DNA of 64,000 nt from contig JASJOG010000066.1 of assembly GCA_030142905.1 (NCBI GenBank), forward strand, positions 868,001-932,000, given 5' to 3'. The DNA comes from Heliopora coerulea (lineage: Eukaryota; Cnidaria; Anthozoa; Scleralcyonacea; Helioporidae). Numbering within the stretch: position 1 is the first letter of the stretch; each line of letters starts with the position of its first letter. The notes under the pieces are model-generated. The model was not told the DNA's origin, made no database searches, and saw nothing but the letters and a program-made list of their open reading frames with translations. The position numbers and the translations under genes are program-made. This document shows, in pieces, positions 10,081 through 24,329 of this stretch.

Positions 10081-13020
10081 TTGAAAAAGTCTATTTTTTC
10101 GGCGTTTCGTAGTCCTGCCCCTTTTATCAAAGATAAAGTTATCAAAGTATTACAGAGTTATGATAAAGGGACAAGACTGACCTGTCAAACACAGTGTTTT
10201 TCTTGATCAATTTAATCTTTATGATCAATCTTTTGAGTTTCTTCTTGTTCAATCTTTATTTCATAGACTCGAAAGCCAATATTAGCCGTATTTTTGTTTT
10301 TTAATTTCAAACTAAAGTGCAACCTGCTGACTCTAAGGGGGAAATGCAAAACGTTCAGTTCAGTTAACTTAAAAATCACCCTAATATGCTACTGATCAAC
10401 CTTTTCAACCACCCATTCTTTCGAAACATTCACCTTATTCGCCTCTAATTTGGTAACTGTTAAGAAAAGCAATTGTGATATAATTACTAAATACATATTG
10501 GTAGCAAAACATGCGATGAAATAAGGAATTGAGCTTTCCTGGAATAAATAACTAACGGCGTAAACATAGCGTAACATGACATAAAAACACAAGCGTAAAG
10601 GTAAAATCACAGGGCCAGAACGACAGTAAGTAGATAAACAGGAAAAGTTAAGGGGAAAAAGTAAAACGAAGGGCATCCTCCATATTTTTTATCTTAAGTT
10701 TTACAGGGAACTAATGTCCGAGTCCCTGTTGAGTAGCTTGGCCCTTATACTGAATGCTCTTCGCTAGCCTGTGCCTATGTTTACAGAGCTAAATCAACTA
10801 AGGTTGTCTTTGAAAACCCGTGGCAAAAGGCTAATAGTCAACGACTTTAATTCCGGTTTGGATCAAAGACAATGAGTATCGAGTCTCGATCTGCCATTCA
10901 ACAAGGAAAGGAGCTTTTTCTCCACCTGAGTATTGAAAATTGCGCCTTTCCGGTATGACGAACAGCCAGACCAATGGGCTTAAGGGCCTAGTACCTGTCC
11001 TGCGGAAGTGTTACTGAAATAGTTTGATAAACGAAATGGCGTCATTCAAAGACGAAATGTCTGGAGAAACAGAATGAGTATACATGTCAATTCAACCACG
11101 AAATCCTATATATCAATATGGTTCAAACAAATGCTCATGTAGACTATCAAAGTAATGATAGAGTGTTTCATCTACATCCTTGAGTTGCTGTAATGGTGTA
11201 AAAAAGACATCTGCATTGCCAGCAAAGATATCTACAGTAACTCCTTTGACTTACCGAAGTAGAGGCGATAGACGTTTCTACTGAATTTTCCTCCCACTAA
11301 TTTTGTCGATGTTCATATTCTTTCATGATGTTTGTAGAAAGCATTTATGAATAGGTCTTTGTTTAAACTTTGTGACTGTTTTGCATTATTGCAACTACCT
11401 TCTGATGACCTGTGAGACGACCTTTAATGAAATCGTGGCACATTTCTGGAAACTAAACTGCTTTTTTTCACTACCAGAACTGCTTCGCATAAAATTTAAA
11501 TTAAAATTAATCGTTCTCTTAATCGACATCGTTGTCTTTCTCATCGCATTTTGGAACTAGCTCAGCTGCATTCCAGTGAAAGCCAACGTTTAAGACCGGA
11601 CGTCGGCATATAGCCTTTCTTTACTCTACCGGAGAAATGTTCTATCAGTTAACTTTCATCAAAACGTTTCCGCAACTGGTTCGTGTCGGATAATTACGAA
11701 TTGTACGATTTTCATAAACTATACAGAACGGAGTTCTTCGTCAACGCCACTTTAATAGTCCAAATTTTTCGGTTCGTTCTTGAATATCCTTTATGTTGAC
11801 CTCGAGCTTAACCTTTTGCGTACCTGTCTAAGCATGTTTATGTTTGGTCGTATCAATGGTGATCACCCTTGATACGAAAGATCGGTAAAGTCATCCCGCA
11901 ATATTATCAAACGAAACAATCAGCAATGGCACAAACGTTTTAATTCCACTATTTGAAATTTAAAATATTATGGTTTACTCCATCTTTGTTGCACCACGTG
12001 AAATAGTATTGCTGAGATTAATGGGTAAAGGAAGTGTACCAATATCAAAATGAAAGAGAAACACTTGAAACACCTTTACAGCAGACATCTATTTTGTAGT
12101 GATATAGTTGCCCTCCATGGAGTCCACTGAAAGAGCAACCGTAAAGCGTGCAATGTATTTTTCAGTGAAAATGAACGAGCATGAACGAGCCTGAAGGCTG
12201 ATTGGTACCAGTTGCTTGACTTTTGAACGGCTGTGTAAACAAGCTGAATAGCTAATCTGGAATTCGTTTGATTTCATTATGCAAAAAGCCTCTCTCAAAT
12301 GTCAGATCAATACTGATATGGCTTACCTTTCAATATTACGGGACAACTAAACAACACGATTGTTGAACAACAAAATGTTTCAATTGTGTTGGTGTAAGTG
12401 ATGCCATGTTCTGTCCTAGTTCACTGTCAAAACTATCCATAGCACGGAGGCTTTTCCAAAAACATCTACTTTTACATGAGAATAATGGGTAAGCCTTCCG
12501 ACTGACCTTTTGTAAACAATAGCGTTTTAACCTTCCAATCTCACGAGGATCATGTAAGATTACGCAAAGCATCGTCAGCTTTCTTGTTTTCCTGCAATGT
12601 CGTCAAAACAGGCTGCGCCCTGGTGATCCTCTGAACTTCAGAAATACACCACACCCCCTGGGTAGGACTAAACAGAATTAACCGCGATTATAGTAGTCTT
12701 GAAGTGGAGATTTAGACACTTCTGGAGATCACTATACTTTACCTCTGGGTAGGGAACCGTCACTGTCCATTTCTAGCAACAAAGCTGACCCATTTCACCC
12801 GGAGATGTTGCCCAAACATGTACTACATTCTAATTGGTTTCGTTCGCCCTTTATCGTCGACCGAGCCAATCAGCGGCCCCGAGACTGACGTTGTTGGCAT
12901 TCCAATTCCCTAATGCCAGAAATTACATATTCCTCTCGGGATACTCAGATTTAGCGAGTTAGCGTGTTATTTATTTACATGTGGCTTGTTGTTCACACTC
13001 TTCCCACTGATGATAGGTCC
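10081..13020. other. Intergenic, no gene seen; includes TNF receptor upstream region
   Basis: Unique-looking AT-rich sequence. A decayed ribozyme-like motif on the minus strand near 10090-10150 (TTGATAAAAGGGGC...GAAACGCCGAA) resembles the Penelope 3' signature. Short open frames in this stretch lack recognisable domains. The last 100-300 bases before 13021 must contain the promoter and 5' UTR of the TNF receptor gene, but no clear TATA box decides the start. Confidence 0.5.
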
Positions 13021-13071
13021 ATGGAGCTACAAACGTGGGTCAACCTCCTGTTTATGGTTCAAATACTACAG
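13021..13071 (+). CDS. TNF receptor exon 1, signal peptide
   Basis: Seventeen codons from ATG to a phase-0 GTAAGT donor. MELQTWVNLLFMVQILQ has the short polar N-terminus and hydrophobic core of a signal peptide. Confidence 0.8.
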
Positions 13072-16000
13072 GTAAGTTGACGAACACTACACTTAAATAT
13101 ATTACCCTTATGATTTTCTTGTATAAGCTCGAATTTTGTATAGTGTCAAAACAACGTTCGATCCCATTTCGAAGAGTTGTCGAGGGCTGGTTTACAAGAT
13201 GTTTTGGGCCATAATGAAGGTGAAACTACTTTTCTCACTATATTAGAGCGGATGTTGAGTCTTTCCGACGCCACTGTTGGTTTAGGACAAAATTACTTTT
13301 ATTGGATGGGATTTGTATCAAGTAAATTAGCTGACTCGCACGTTAAATGCGGCTTGAGTGTACTTTCCCGTGAATCCTGTATTTAGGTCCAATGTTTTGT
13401 GTGAAATATCATCGAAAGAAAACTCGTTAATGTTGTAGGTCGACTAATTGTCGGAGGAAATATGCGCTTTTACTAGCTGCTTGGTAGAAGAGGGACTTAG
13501 GATTATTCAGAATTAAATGAGTTTGTCGAAGTAGATGTGACCCCTTCGACCTTGTTGTTCGAATTGTTTAGTGAGACCACGGAAATTGAGCTGCAGCACA
13601 TGGCATCTTATTTCTGTTGCCAGTGAAACAATCCTTAAGCGAGCACTTTCTTTATATTACATAAATCTTTTTCTACAGTTTAAACCGTTACATTGACCAA
13701 ATTATAGTGGGTTATAGCATGCTTAAATTAGGAAGCATAGATTAGGCGCACATCGTTGTGGTATAAACCGGAATTAAATTTTCATCTTTGATGATTATGT
13801 TTCCGTTGAGCACAACTTGCCCACAAACTGTTTTAAAAAATGAACTTTTAGTTATAAAAATATCGACCATGGAGCGCGAACGCAAAGTTCGTTTTAGGAA
13901 GAAACGATTAGAATGATCAAAGCCTCAATGTTGTGTTTATTTGTTTAAACACTGACCACCCATGAAGAAAGAACATAGCGCACTTTTAGGATGAGGTTGG
14001 AGGTCTTTACGCTGACTGGCTTTCTTTCACGAACTTTTGCGTCAAACTGCCGCAATTTTCTTTCAACAGTACCTTAAGACAGTGATATGATGGATATTTT
14101 CACATCGATAGGCTGTGGGTTCATTTATAACGAACTCGTCACTGTCATATTTGACGTTAATTGAATGGATACAGTACAGAATTACCGTCAAGCTTCCCAC
14201 TTTTGGGTCAAACAAACCGCACCATACGCCGACTTGTTCTGAACTAGCAGCGGATCTTAAATTATTTCCTCTATGTTAGCCATGTTTTCAATTTTATTAT
14301 TATTATTATTACATTTTTTTACCTTAGACTTATGAATAAATCTCCATTCGCTCCGAATGGTTCCATGTTTCTAATTGTCTAAGGTTGAAATTTTCGGAAC
14401 GAAATGTGCCGAACCCTGCTGCGAGCAACGAGGTTATTCAATTTGAGACGTTTTTGATGCCATTAACTGGAATTATTTTTAGCGTGAGTAGCTTGCTTGC
14501 GCTCTCCAGGGAAAGGTTGTTCACTCGTCGTCTTTGACTGAGTTCTGTACTCTCTCGTCTTAAATCCGCCTTTCCGTCCGCGTTGCTCTTGGAATTGCTT
14601 GGTTATTTCTGGTCATAGCTACTCAAGCACTTCAGCAAAACGTGAGCAGTCATACCACTCGAGATTTAAGATTAACTTTGGTGACAGCAGGACTTTCTTG
14701 GCGTGTTTGAGTGGTTAGTCGCGCGTAGCCACTTCATTACATTTTCATCAACTTGTCTAACAATCGCAAATCAGAGAGACTGCAAATGAGCTGCAAAAGA
14801 AAATCACAGGAGTCGATCCGGTGTTGACTGTAGAGCGTCCTATTTTGAACATTGTTTATTGAGCAGTTGGTTGACCACTTTATGTCACGGGACAATGGTC
14901 TTTACAAAATAGACTTGTGAGATAACGATTGTTTTCTAGTCAGCCCCGATCACTTTTGTTTTTTCTTGCTGTGAATGATTTACATGAATGTCAGAATTTG
15001 TTTGGTTATCTGAATCAAATGTTCATAACTGTTGGCTGTTGTGCAAACTTTGTACACCAGTAGGGTTGTACAATAAGGATGGTGTTGGTTATCGGGTTTC
15101 AATGGCGAGACGTTGCGCGATACCGGTTCAATTTCGGGACTACCAAGATGAATTCAATCGAACAGTTTCATGTCAGTGGGGTAAACTCTTTATAACGGTT
15201 AATTTATGACCACTTGGGGCAGCTGAGGTTATAAATAGGTACCCAAGCTGACTATTTAACATAAAATCAAATGTTTTTAAACATGATAAAGCGTTATAGA
15301 TGGTTTAAATTTTCATTATATCTCACCAACGCAATTCACTTTCATTAACATCTAGCAAATTTTCCAACACATGTTAATCCCAGCCCGAGGGCAAAATATT
15401 ACTTACAATGGCAAGGGTAATCAGAAACCCAGGATAGATCATAAACAAGAGTTATAAAAATTCTGTTCGATTAATCGTCGTGTACCTATGGTTTCCTACA
15501 TGTGTGATTCTGAAAGCCACAGCTGTCAGCATTCCAGTTAGCTCTTTAAACAGGTATCTCTTTAATCAGGTTACTGTAAAACGAATGCTTTCAACTAACT
15601 TCTTCATGTACGCGATTTCAAATTAAGATTGGGAACAAGAAAACAGGAAATAATCAGGAATGATAACGTGAAGTCAATTTGACTCAACGCTTGCTTTATT
15701 TCACCCACGTTAAGTCAATGATTGTCACTTGTCATCATGTAGTTCTTAAAACTTTACATAGTTGATGGTAAATATACAAGGAAATAATCGAGGAATTCTG
15801 TTTTATTTTGCTTATTTAGCAGCATAATTATTGACAAATAAATAACCCCCAGCTGATGAGTTATGGTTTTGCATTTTGACTCTAGGCACTGCAGTTTTGA
15901 ATAGTTATAACAGTCAACCCAATCCACAAACCTAACCCTGACAAATTCACATAACAACTGTATTACATCATTAGTATCGTTGACAATCAGGCAGTTGGGT

Positions 16001-19000
16001 TCAAAGGAGCTTTAAACAGACTTTAAACAAACCATGAACAGATTGTAATACTTCAAAGACGAAGCGCCGTTACGCTGCTCAATGACTGGTTTGTAATGAA
16101 GAGTTGAAGACTGTTTTTCTGTGTTAAGTGAAGGTGTCTGTGTAGATTAAATTGCCAAAAATGAAGCTAGGTTAATGCTTGACAAATGTAAGTTCGCTGG
16201 AAAATTTTAAACGTCCTTTGTTGCTGGATGTCAATCAAGCATATCTAAGTCATTGCTTAATATCATTTACACAGGTTAACAGTCAAAAATACACTTCCTA
16301 AGTATGTCACTTTGTTTTGACTGCTAGCATAAAAAGGCCACATGTTGCTACAATGAACTCAGTGGAGGCTCAATTTTGTCTCATTGTTATAACACAGGCC
16401 AGATCAGCTTTAATTACTCTACATTGTCAGTACCCTCTACAGACTGCCATTAACATAGTATTTGGGAAGCAATTATAATTGTAATTCATCATTATATGAC
16501 TTGTTATTGCTGTTGTAAATTAAAGGATTTCTTTTAAGTTCTTCATGTCAGAGTATCTGTAATTATGCATAATAATGTTTTACAATGTCTAACATTTTTA
16601 CATGCTTGGTGTTGAGATGATGTTTAGTAGAAATCATCCACAGAATAAGTACACTGTTTCACCAACAATATTCCTGCCCATTCCCAGCTTGACTTCCACA
16701 AGTTTAACTAGGTGGGCTTATTCAAACGAATGGGGAATGATGGTAAAGGATATTAACATGTTTAAATACTTGGCTGCTAGTCTTTTCGAGTCTGGGCACA
16801 AATTGAAGAGAACACATAAGCACAAAACCATATTTATTTTGGAACATTGTGATGCTTGTGTAGTTATTATCTGTTCACACATTTGCAGCATTCAAGCACC
16901 AGTAATAGCCATACTGTATGTCTCAATTGAGGGAAAATGGTTCAAGTAATTTTCTTTTTTTTTTAACGTTTGGGTAAGCTATGGTTAATATCAAGAGGTC
17001 TAGTGTAAAGTACAGTGTCAAGTTGATAGACAATCAAAAGTCATTGCCTCATGAAAGTTCTTTGTACTGACCTTAAAGTCTTCCAATGGCAAACAGGGCA
17101 GGCTACAAAGACAATGGCCAATGTCCTTGCACCATAACCAAGCAAGAAAACATATTGAAACATCATGTCACTTAGTTTAGACAGTAACAGCAAGTTAAAT
17201 CTTATCAACAAACAATACAATAGAAAACAAATACAATAATATCAAAATCATCAAATTGACCTCATTGTGTCATTGGAGTGGTCCTCCCTTTTGTGGTAAT
17301 TTTATTAAGTATCACATTTCTTACCATGGCCAATTCACCTATGTTTCTTCAAAATTACACTTACACCAGAAAAGAATACAAGGTACCCAAGCTGAGTGGG
17401 GAAATACTGTAAGTGAGGTCCATGACTGTTAATTAATAATAACTGTTAAATAATAAAGTCCAGAAATACAATAAGTTTCAAGTTGGCATTTCAAATCTAG
17501 AGTACCTAGTTGCTGATGAACAATTTTGGTCATGCCACTATTCTCTGGGGAATGTTTTAACTTTTATAAAATAGAAACTTTGGTGTTGGGTACACTTTAA
17601 TACATTCAGGGACCTTGTTAGGAATTTTTTCCAATAACTTTTATTTTAATCAGAAACATACCAGTATATGAATTATAATGTACTAAAAAGTACTATTTCA
17701 ATCTGTAATAGTACTATGGGTATATAAAAGTAAAACTGTTTTCAACCACCAGAATTAAAATGTTTTACCTAATGTACTTGAATTTTACAATTTTTTTATT
17801 AGGACTTCCTGGAACATAGGGTGTATTCAGTCCCATCACCTACACATTGCTATGCTGACCAATATCTTCACAAAGAACAATGTTGTAGAAAATGCAGTCC
17901 TGGACAAAAGGTGAAGGAACACTGCTTGGTAGGAAAACCTAATACTACAAAGTGCCAGGATTGTACAAAAGGTACATATCAGCCAGAATCAAATGGGGAA
18001 ATGTACTGCAGGCATTGTGACCGGCAGATAAAAAGTAATAGAAAAATCTTGTCAAACTGTACTAAGCTCCACAACAAAAAATATGGAGATTGTGTGAAAG
18101 GATTTTTTTACAAGGAAGGATTGGATGATTGTGTGAAATGTACATGGTGTCCAATAGGAGTTGGTGTTGAGCAAGAATGTACAAAGACTACTGACACAAA
18201 ATGTTCAAAGGCTAAATGTCCATTGGTAAGTTCAATTAAGGTAAAACCAGCAAACAATGGATACCACTGCAACAGGCATACTGTATTTAGATTTATACTT
18301 TTGCAATCACAAACTTTTCCCCCTTCTTTCCCTTATTTTCTCTGTACCAAGAGAAAAAACCAACGATGGGAAAATCATCAAATTACCTTAATTGTGTTAT
18401 TGGAGTGATTGTCCCTTTTGCAGTAGTTTCCTTAAGTATAATATTTTTTACCAGAGCTCATTCACTAAACAAATTATCTTTCTTCAAGTAACACTTAAAC
18501 CAGAGAAGACTACAAGTTACCCAAGCTGAGTTGAGAAATACTTTAACAGAAATGAATCATCAGAAAATAATGTATGGAACATACTTACACTGTAGGTTTA
18601 TGCTTTTGCAATCAAAACTATTTTAGTACCTAGCTTATTCTCTTCATAATCTTCATTGAATCATGGGAAGCAAGATTATTGTGACACATTACACTGAAGC
18701 TTAGACAATTTTCTGAATTTAGGCATTAAATAGTTCAAGAAATCAAGTAGAATGAAATCTGATATATGGTATGCATTGATATGTCTGCATTAATAAAATC
18801 TGAATTAGGGCTACATTTATTATGATGGGTGACCTTTTCCAAATAAGCAAGATGTTAATAACTTGACTATTGAGAATAACCTCCATTGACTTTCAAGAAT
18901 TTATTCTGGCCAATGCAAGATGATTTTCTTTAGAGCAGAAACACAAGCAGGCATGAATAGGTTAAGAAGGCTGTGGGAACAATGCCAAAGAATGCATGTA

Positions 19001-22000
19001 GTAACTTAAATTTCACTACACTAAATGCTTCTAAGCAATTTTAATTGGTGAGTTAATAGCTAATGTCACTAACTGTATCAACAGATATAAAAGCCTTCTC
19101 TTTCCAAAGAACCAAACTGAGTTATGGAAAGATGGAAGTGCTCTTCTTTGAATTTTGTTTGGTGGAAGGTCAATGTCAGAATATTCAAGGGAATAAGAAT
19201 TATTCATTTCTTTTGCTAGGGAACAAAAATTATTTAGACATATCACAATTAATATTTGCACATTGACTTCTTAAACTCCATAATTTTAGAGATTAGGGGA
19301 TTTTCTCCCTTGTTGACATTTTATGTACTGTAATTAATATTTTGACCCAAGGTTATACTCTTCATAAACAGATCCCCACTGCTTGTATCAATTATATCAA
19401 AATGACCTGCATTAAAATACTGGCTCTTGGTGCATGCTCAACCCTACCCATTGGCTTAAGAAAGTTTAAAAATTATTTTATCAACCCTTGGCATGCCAAC
19501 CAGTACTATTTGAAACTGTTATTGACAAAGTATATAAAATTATGTCCTTAGCATGGCTTTTTAGTAAGATTCTGAATATAGATGTGTGGCCATCTTAAAA
19601 AAGTATCCATCTGTACATCTGGTTAGATTATATAAAAAGTTATTAAAGATGAGAATATAGCCAGCAATTTGTTGGGCATTCTCCCAGAATACATCCTGGA
19701 GCTCCAGCAGCACACATTGTAAGTGTTAATGGAAGCACTGCCTTACATTCAGCATTCACTGGGTTAACTCCTTTTGGTAAGAAAATAAAATTGTCTAGTT
19801 TTAGTTGAAGTAAAACAGTGAGAGAGATCCATACACAGAACAGATTTAAGTGAGATAGGCTCACCACTTAACTGTCCAGGAATCTCTCTGTTGACTGCTG
19901 AAATTGATTGGCATTAAGCACCTGAGCAAAATACAACAACCTGTCTGAATAGAAGAGTAAAACCAGTTACACAAGAAAATCTTGCATTTGGCAAACAAAA
20001 TTTAAGTATCTAAGACACAATATTGTTAGCCAAGTGAATTTGCCAAGAAGGTGTACCTAATTTTTGTGAAGTAATTTACCCAACATGGCAGTAAGACATA
20101 AAAGTAGATTACACAAACATGTTTTGTAGGGGTGAATTGGATATAAACAATATATTGGCCTAAGCAAATATTTGACTACATGCCAGATATGCCATCATAG
20201 AAAATCTATTTTCACTGATATTAAATAAGGTACCCCCCACTAAGGGTGTGTCCCTACTTAAAGTTTTGACCTCTATGGGCTGCATAAAGACGATCGAATG
20301 CTGTGACCTTTCTTCAAACAAATTTTTAGAGGAAACGGCTTCATGAGTGTGCCTGATTGTTCCTAAATCTCTTTCCTAGAATGCTTACAAATGCGGAATG
20401 CCAGTAGAATGGTTCAAAAGTGTTACAAATGTAAAAATTTTTAATTGAAATTATACAGATGATCACCAGCAACATTGGCTAACTTAAGTGAGACTGTTGT
20501 TGACGAATCGTTGGCCAAAACCATGACATCTGTCAGACGTATTCTTTAGTCGTTAAAGAGTGTCGAAATGTACTTACGCTTTGCTTCATTTGAGATTCGT
20601 CCAATGTGAGTCAGGCTCATAATGATACCATTGAACTTCTTCAGTAATTTAGAAACTGCCCGTCCGATGAGTGCTTACAATGCTTGATTAGTATTTCATG
20701 AAAACTTTTATGTCATCTACAGTGTAGTAATCGATTACCGGTATTTCATCACCACGATTTCAACTAGCTGTTTTTCTACAGAACAACGATGTCGTTTGTG
20801 TTAGTTCATTTGAGCTCTAGTGTATGGTGTTAATTGTTCACCAGTGTCACACCGTCGGACTTCAACGCTTGACTGTGGTCAGACAAGGGTCTGACTATGC
20901 TCAGACTGCGATGTTTTAGTGACCCAAACTTAATTCTAATGAGGGTCGAACCAAATCCCGCATTCTGATTCAAACGCCGAACATAGTTCAGATAAATTTA
21001 AGCAAACTAAGGAAAACGTACATTGTTTTAAAAAAATAAAACAAACGAAATGAAAATGGATATAACTGTTTTTATTATACAATACTGCTACAATCTCGAT
21101 TCTGATTGGTTAAAAACCTACAGACAATTCTCGATGTCTCGCCACCTGCAAGACATCAACAATTGTCTGTAGGTAACGTAACTGTTAATCTGACAAGCTT
21201 TTCTTAACCACTAGTAATGTCATGGCTGAGTCTTCCTCGATCTATAATTGTATAATAAAACAGTTATTGGATTAGGCTTTCGCATGATGTCAAGAATCAT
21301 CCAGACCTCGAAACCGAAGGCTTCGGCTGATAACATTAACCGAGGTCTGGATAGTTCTTGAAATCATGCGAAAGCCGAATCCAGTAATTGTTAATTATTA
21401 CAATATTATAATTATTATGCCGCCTCTCCTTTACTCTACTAAGATCAGCCATTGCATGTATGAGAGGTACAAGAAAATCCCTCAATCAAGTGAAAAACAA
21501 TAATTTAGAACTTGGTTTGTCAGAAAGCCAGCCACGCCGCCGATGACTTTATTGTTAATTGTACCGAACAACCTAACATTCGTTTTTAATCAAACAATTA
21601 TGTTGTACATTCTTAATTATTTACTTTTGACCCGCTCACATCTCAATTATTTTTAGAAATTTTATACAATATGTAAATTTTTATTATTTTACAAAGGATT
21701 ATAATAAAATTGTTCCCCAATTACATTATGATTATGATTATAATTATTACAGTAATAATTACAATTACAATTATTATAATTATTATAATTATAATCATTG
21801 TAATTATAATTATAACTATTATAATTAACAAATATTAATAAAATAATTATAATTATAATGTAACAAAATTAGAATAATCATAATTATAGTTATAATTATT
21901 ATTGTTATGATTTTTAATATTTTACAAAAGATTATAAAAAAATTGTTCATCATTACTAATATTATGATTACTATTATTATAATTATTATTCCTATAATTA

Positions 22001-23531
22001 CAGTTGAACCTCTGTTAACGGACACCCCTACAGGCCGATACCTCACTTAATCACATACCTATCTCAGTTGGGTCCCGGCCATTTCTTTTATAAAAATCTA
22101 TGGCCATAACTCCTTTTGAGCAGACCCCTCTCTTAAGCTGAAGAGGACACACATCTTGGATCCCGGTGAGCAAAATAACCTCTCATAAGGGTACACTCCG
22201 AGATTGGGATCCACCGAGGCGCCCAGAATGGCCGAACGTCTAGTAGAATTCGCCGAATACTGTGGGCGTCAACAACCTTCCAATTCGGCTCTTAATTTTA
22301 TTGACATTCTGAGGGACTTTCGACTACGTGAACCTCTTGATACGACTCTCACTTTGTCGAAAGTCCCTTCAGCGGCGTATCTAGTGCAAATGCCGCTGCA
22401 AGCGACGTTACAAAATGTCGCCCCCTCCCTTCTACTCCAAGGTAGTGAAACAGGAAAACGTAGCAAAATCACTGTGATATTGTAGCAATCGAGCGACCAG
22501 GCGGAAAGCGTAATCTTGTGATAAAAATTAAAGTTCATAATTGCGAAAACATTGATCGCAGTTCTGATTGGTTCATTCTACTGACGTACGTATTGCTAAA
22601 TCAGTGAGTGTGGACATGCTGAAATAATTCTCTTCACTCTCTTGGTCTAATCTGCTATTACTGTGTCGAGAACATATATTATGAGTTTACAAAAGCTTGA
22701 GCAGCAAATAACCTAATAATTTAAAATGCTTTTACAATTTATTACTTGAACTCTCCATGTTGCATCTATCTAGCGTTCAACGAAGCAAGCATCGTTTATT
22801 ACGTTGTTGAGCGAATTTGGCAGTTCACGCTCGACGGAAAAATAGCCAGATTGCTTAGCCTGGGTTGAGTCAAGGTGGATTTTAGATAATTTTTTACCAA
22901 TTTCAACTTCGAAAAGTTTTATTTCGCTCTCTGCCACGCTGACACAGATCACAAAAAAGATCCTTAGTGCAGTTAGGAGATTGGGAAAGGGTTCCTTGAG
23001 TTGATTTCAGTATAGCTGGAAAATTTCTAAAGTTACTCCTGTTTATAAAGATGGTCCAGAGGATGATATAAAGAACTATAGGCCTATATCTCTAATCTCG
23101 GTTATTGCAAAAATTACAAAGAAACTGGTGCATTACCAACTCTATTTCTATGTAATAGAAAATAATTTACTTCGTAGTTCACAGCATGGCTTTAGACCTA
23201 ATCATTCCGTTGTTCCAGAACTACTAATAGATCGATGTTGACCAGCTAAACGGAATTGCCTCTCTGGCTCTCATAAAGGCATTCGATACGGTGTAAAGCT
23301 CTGGCCATCATCTTCCTTGTCATTCTATCCCTTTCTTTCAATTCATCTCTTTTCCATTCAACTAAAGGGGTGGAATATCTTAATAGTGATACTGCCTTAG
23401 GGTTAATTGCCTCTATCATATTTCCTCTATTCAGTTTGGACTGCAGCACGTACTTTCCTTACTCTCAGTTTATATTCCAGCCTTTACTTTTCTTTCATAT
23501 CTCCTCGTTTTATCTGATTTGCTATTATTAC

Positions 23532-23562
<31 letters not shown>

Positions 23563-24293
23563 GTTCTTGTTATTTATTCTAGTTTTTTGTTATTGTTATG
23601 ATTATCGTTGTTATTGTTATTGTTATTGTTGCTGTTGTTATTATTATCATAAAGTATGAGTACACGCTACTTCGGAATCGCATGTACTCTATCTCGAAAG
23701 CAACAATTACATACAAACTGAAATTTAGAAAGGCTTCTATGCAGGCATGTCTGGCCCGATAGAACACACTGAGCTCCTTACCCACATTATCAACCATGCC
23801 AGAAAAAAATCAACACCATCTAGCAGTTACATCGATTGATTAAAAGAATGCTTTTGGAGAGGTCGACCATCGCTTGATTAAATCCGTATTACTTTACCAT
23901 CACATTCCCAGTGAAACTATAGATCTTATTCAAAACCTTTACGAACATTACTTTGTTACTAACCTACAAACGATGGCTTCATTTTCATCAAGGAGAAAAT
24001 TTATCTCATTTAAAACTCTAAGGAAGTAAATTTGGATTCGGACTAAGGTTGATGTCCGATGTGTACAAATATTGTAAACCGAATGAGACAGATTCTACAT
24101 AAATCAATCAACCAGGAGATAGAAGCTCTTTTTTGTCTAACGAAATACAATTATCCCCTCGCCCACCCCGCGAAGTGCGGTGCGAGGGCCGAAGGCCTGA
24201 GCGGGCAAGGGTACTAATCTTGACGTGTGTGGAGTCCTGTTACACGAGTGGTGACTAGGGGGGAAAATTTTCGCTTCGTGTATGTATCTTTCT

Positions 24294-24329
<36 letters not shown>

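Noticed and set aside
10389..10676. 95-codon minus frame with several hydrophobic stretches, possibly a membrane receptor fragment
   Set aside because: No conserved receptor motif, no splice context and no neighbouring exons; composition alone can give hydrophobic runs.
16602..16949. 115-codon plus frame in TNF receptor intron 1
   Set aside because: No recognisable domain, no start context, and low-complexity AT-rich codon use; it interrupts no exon phase.
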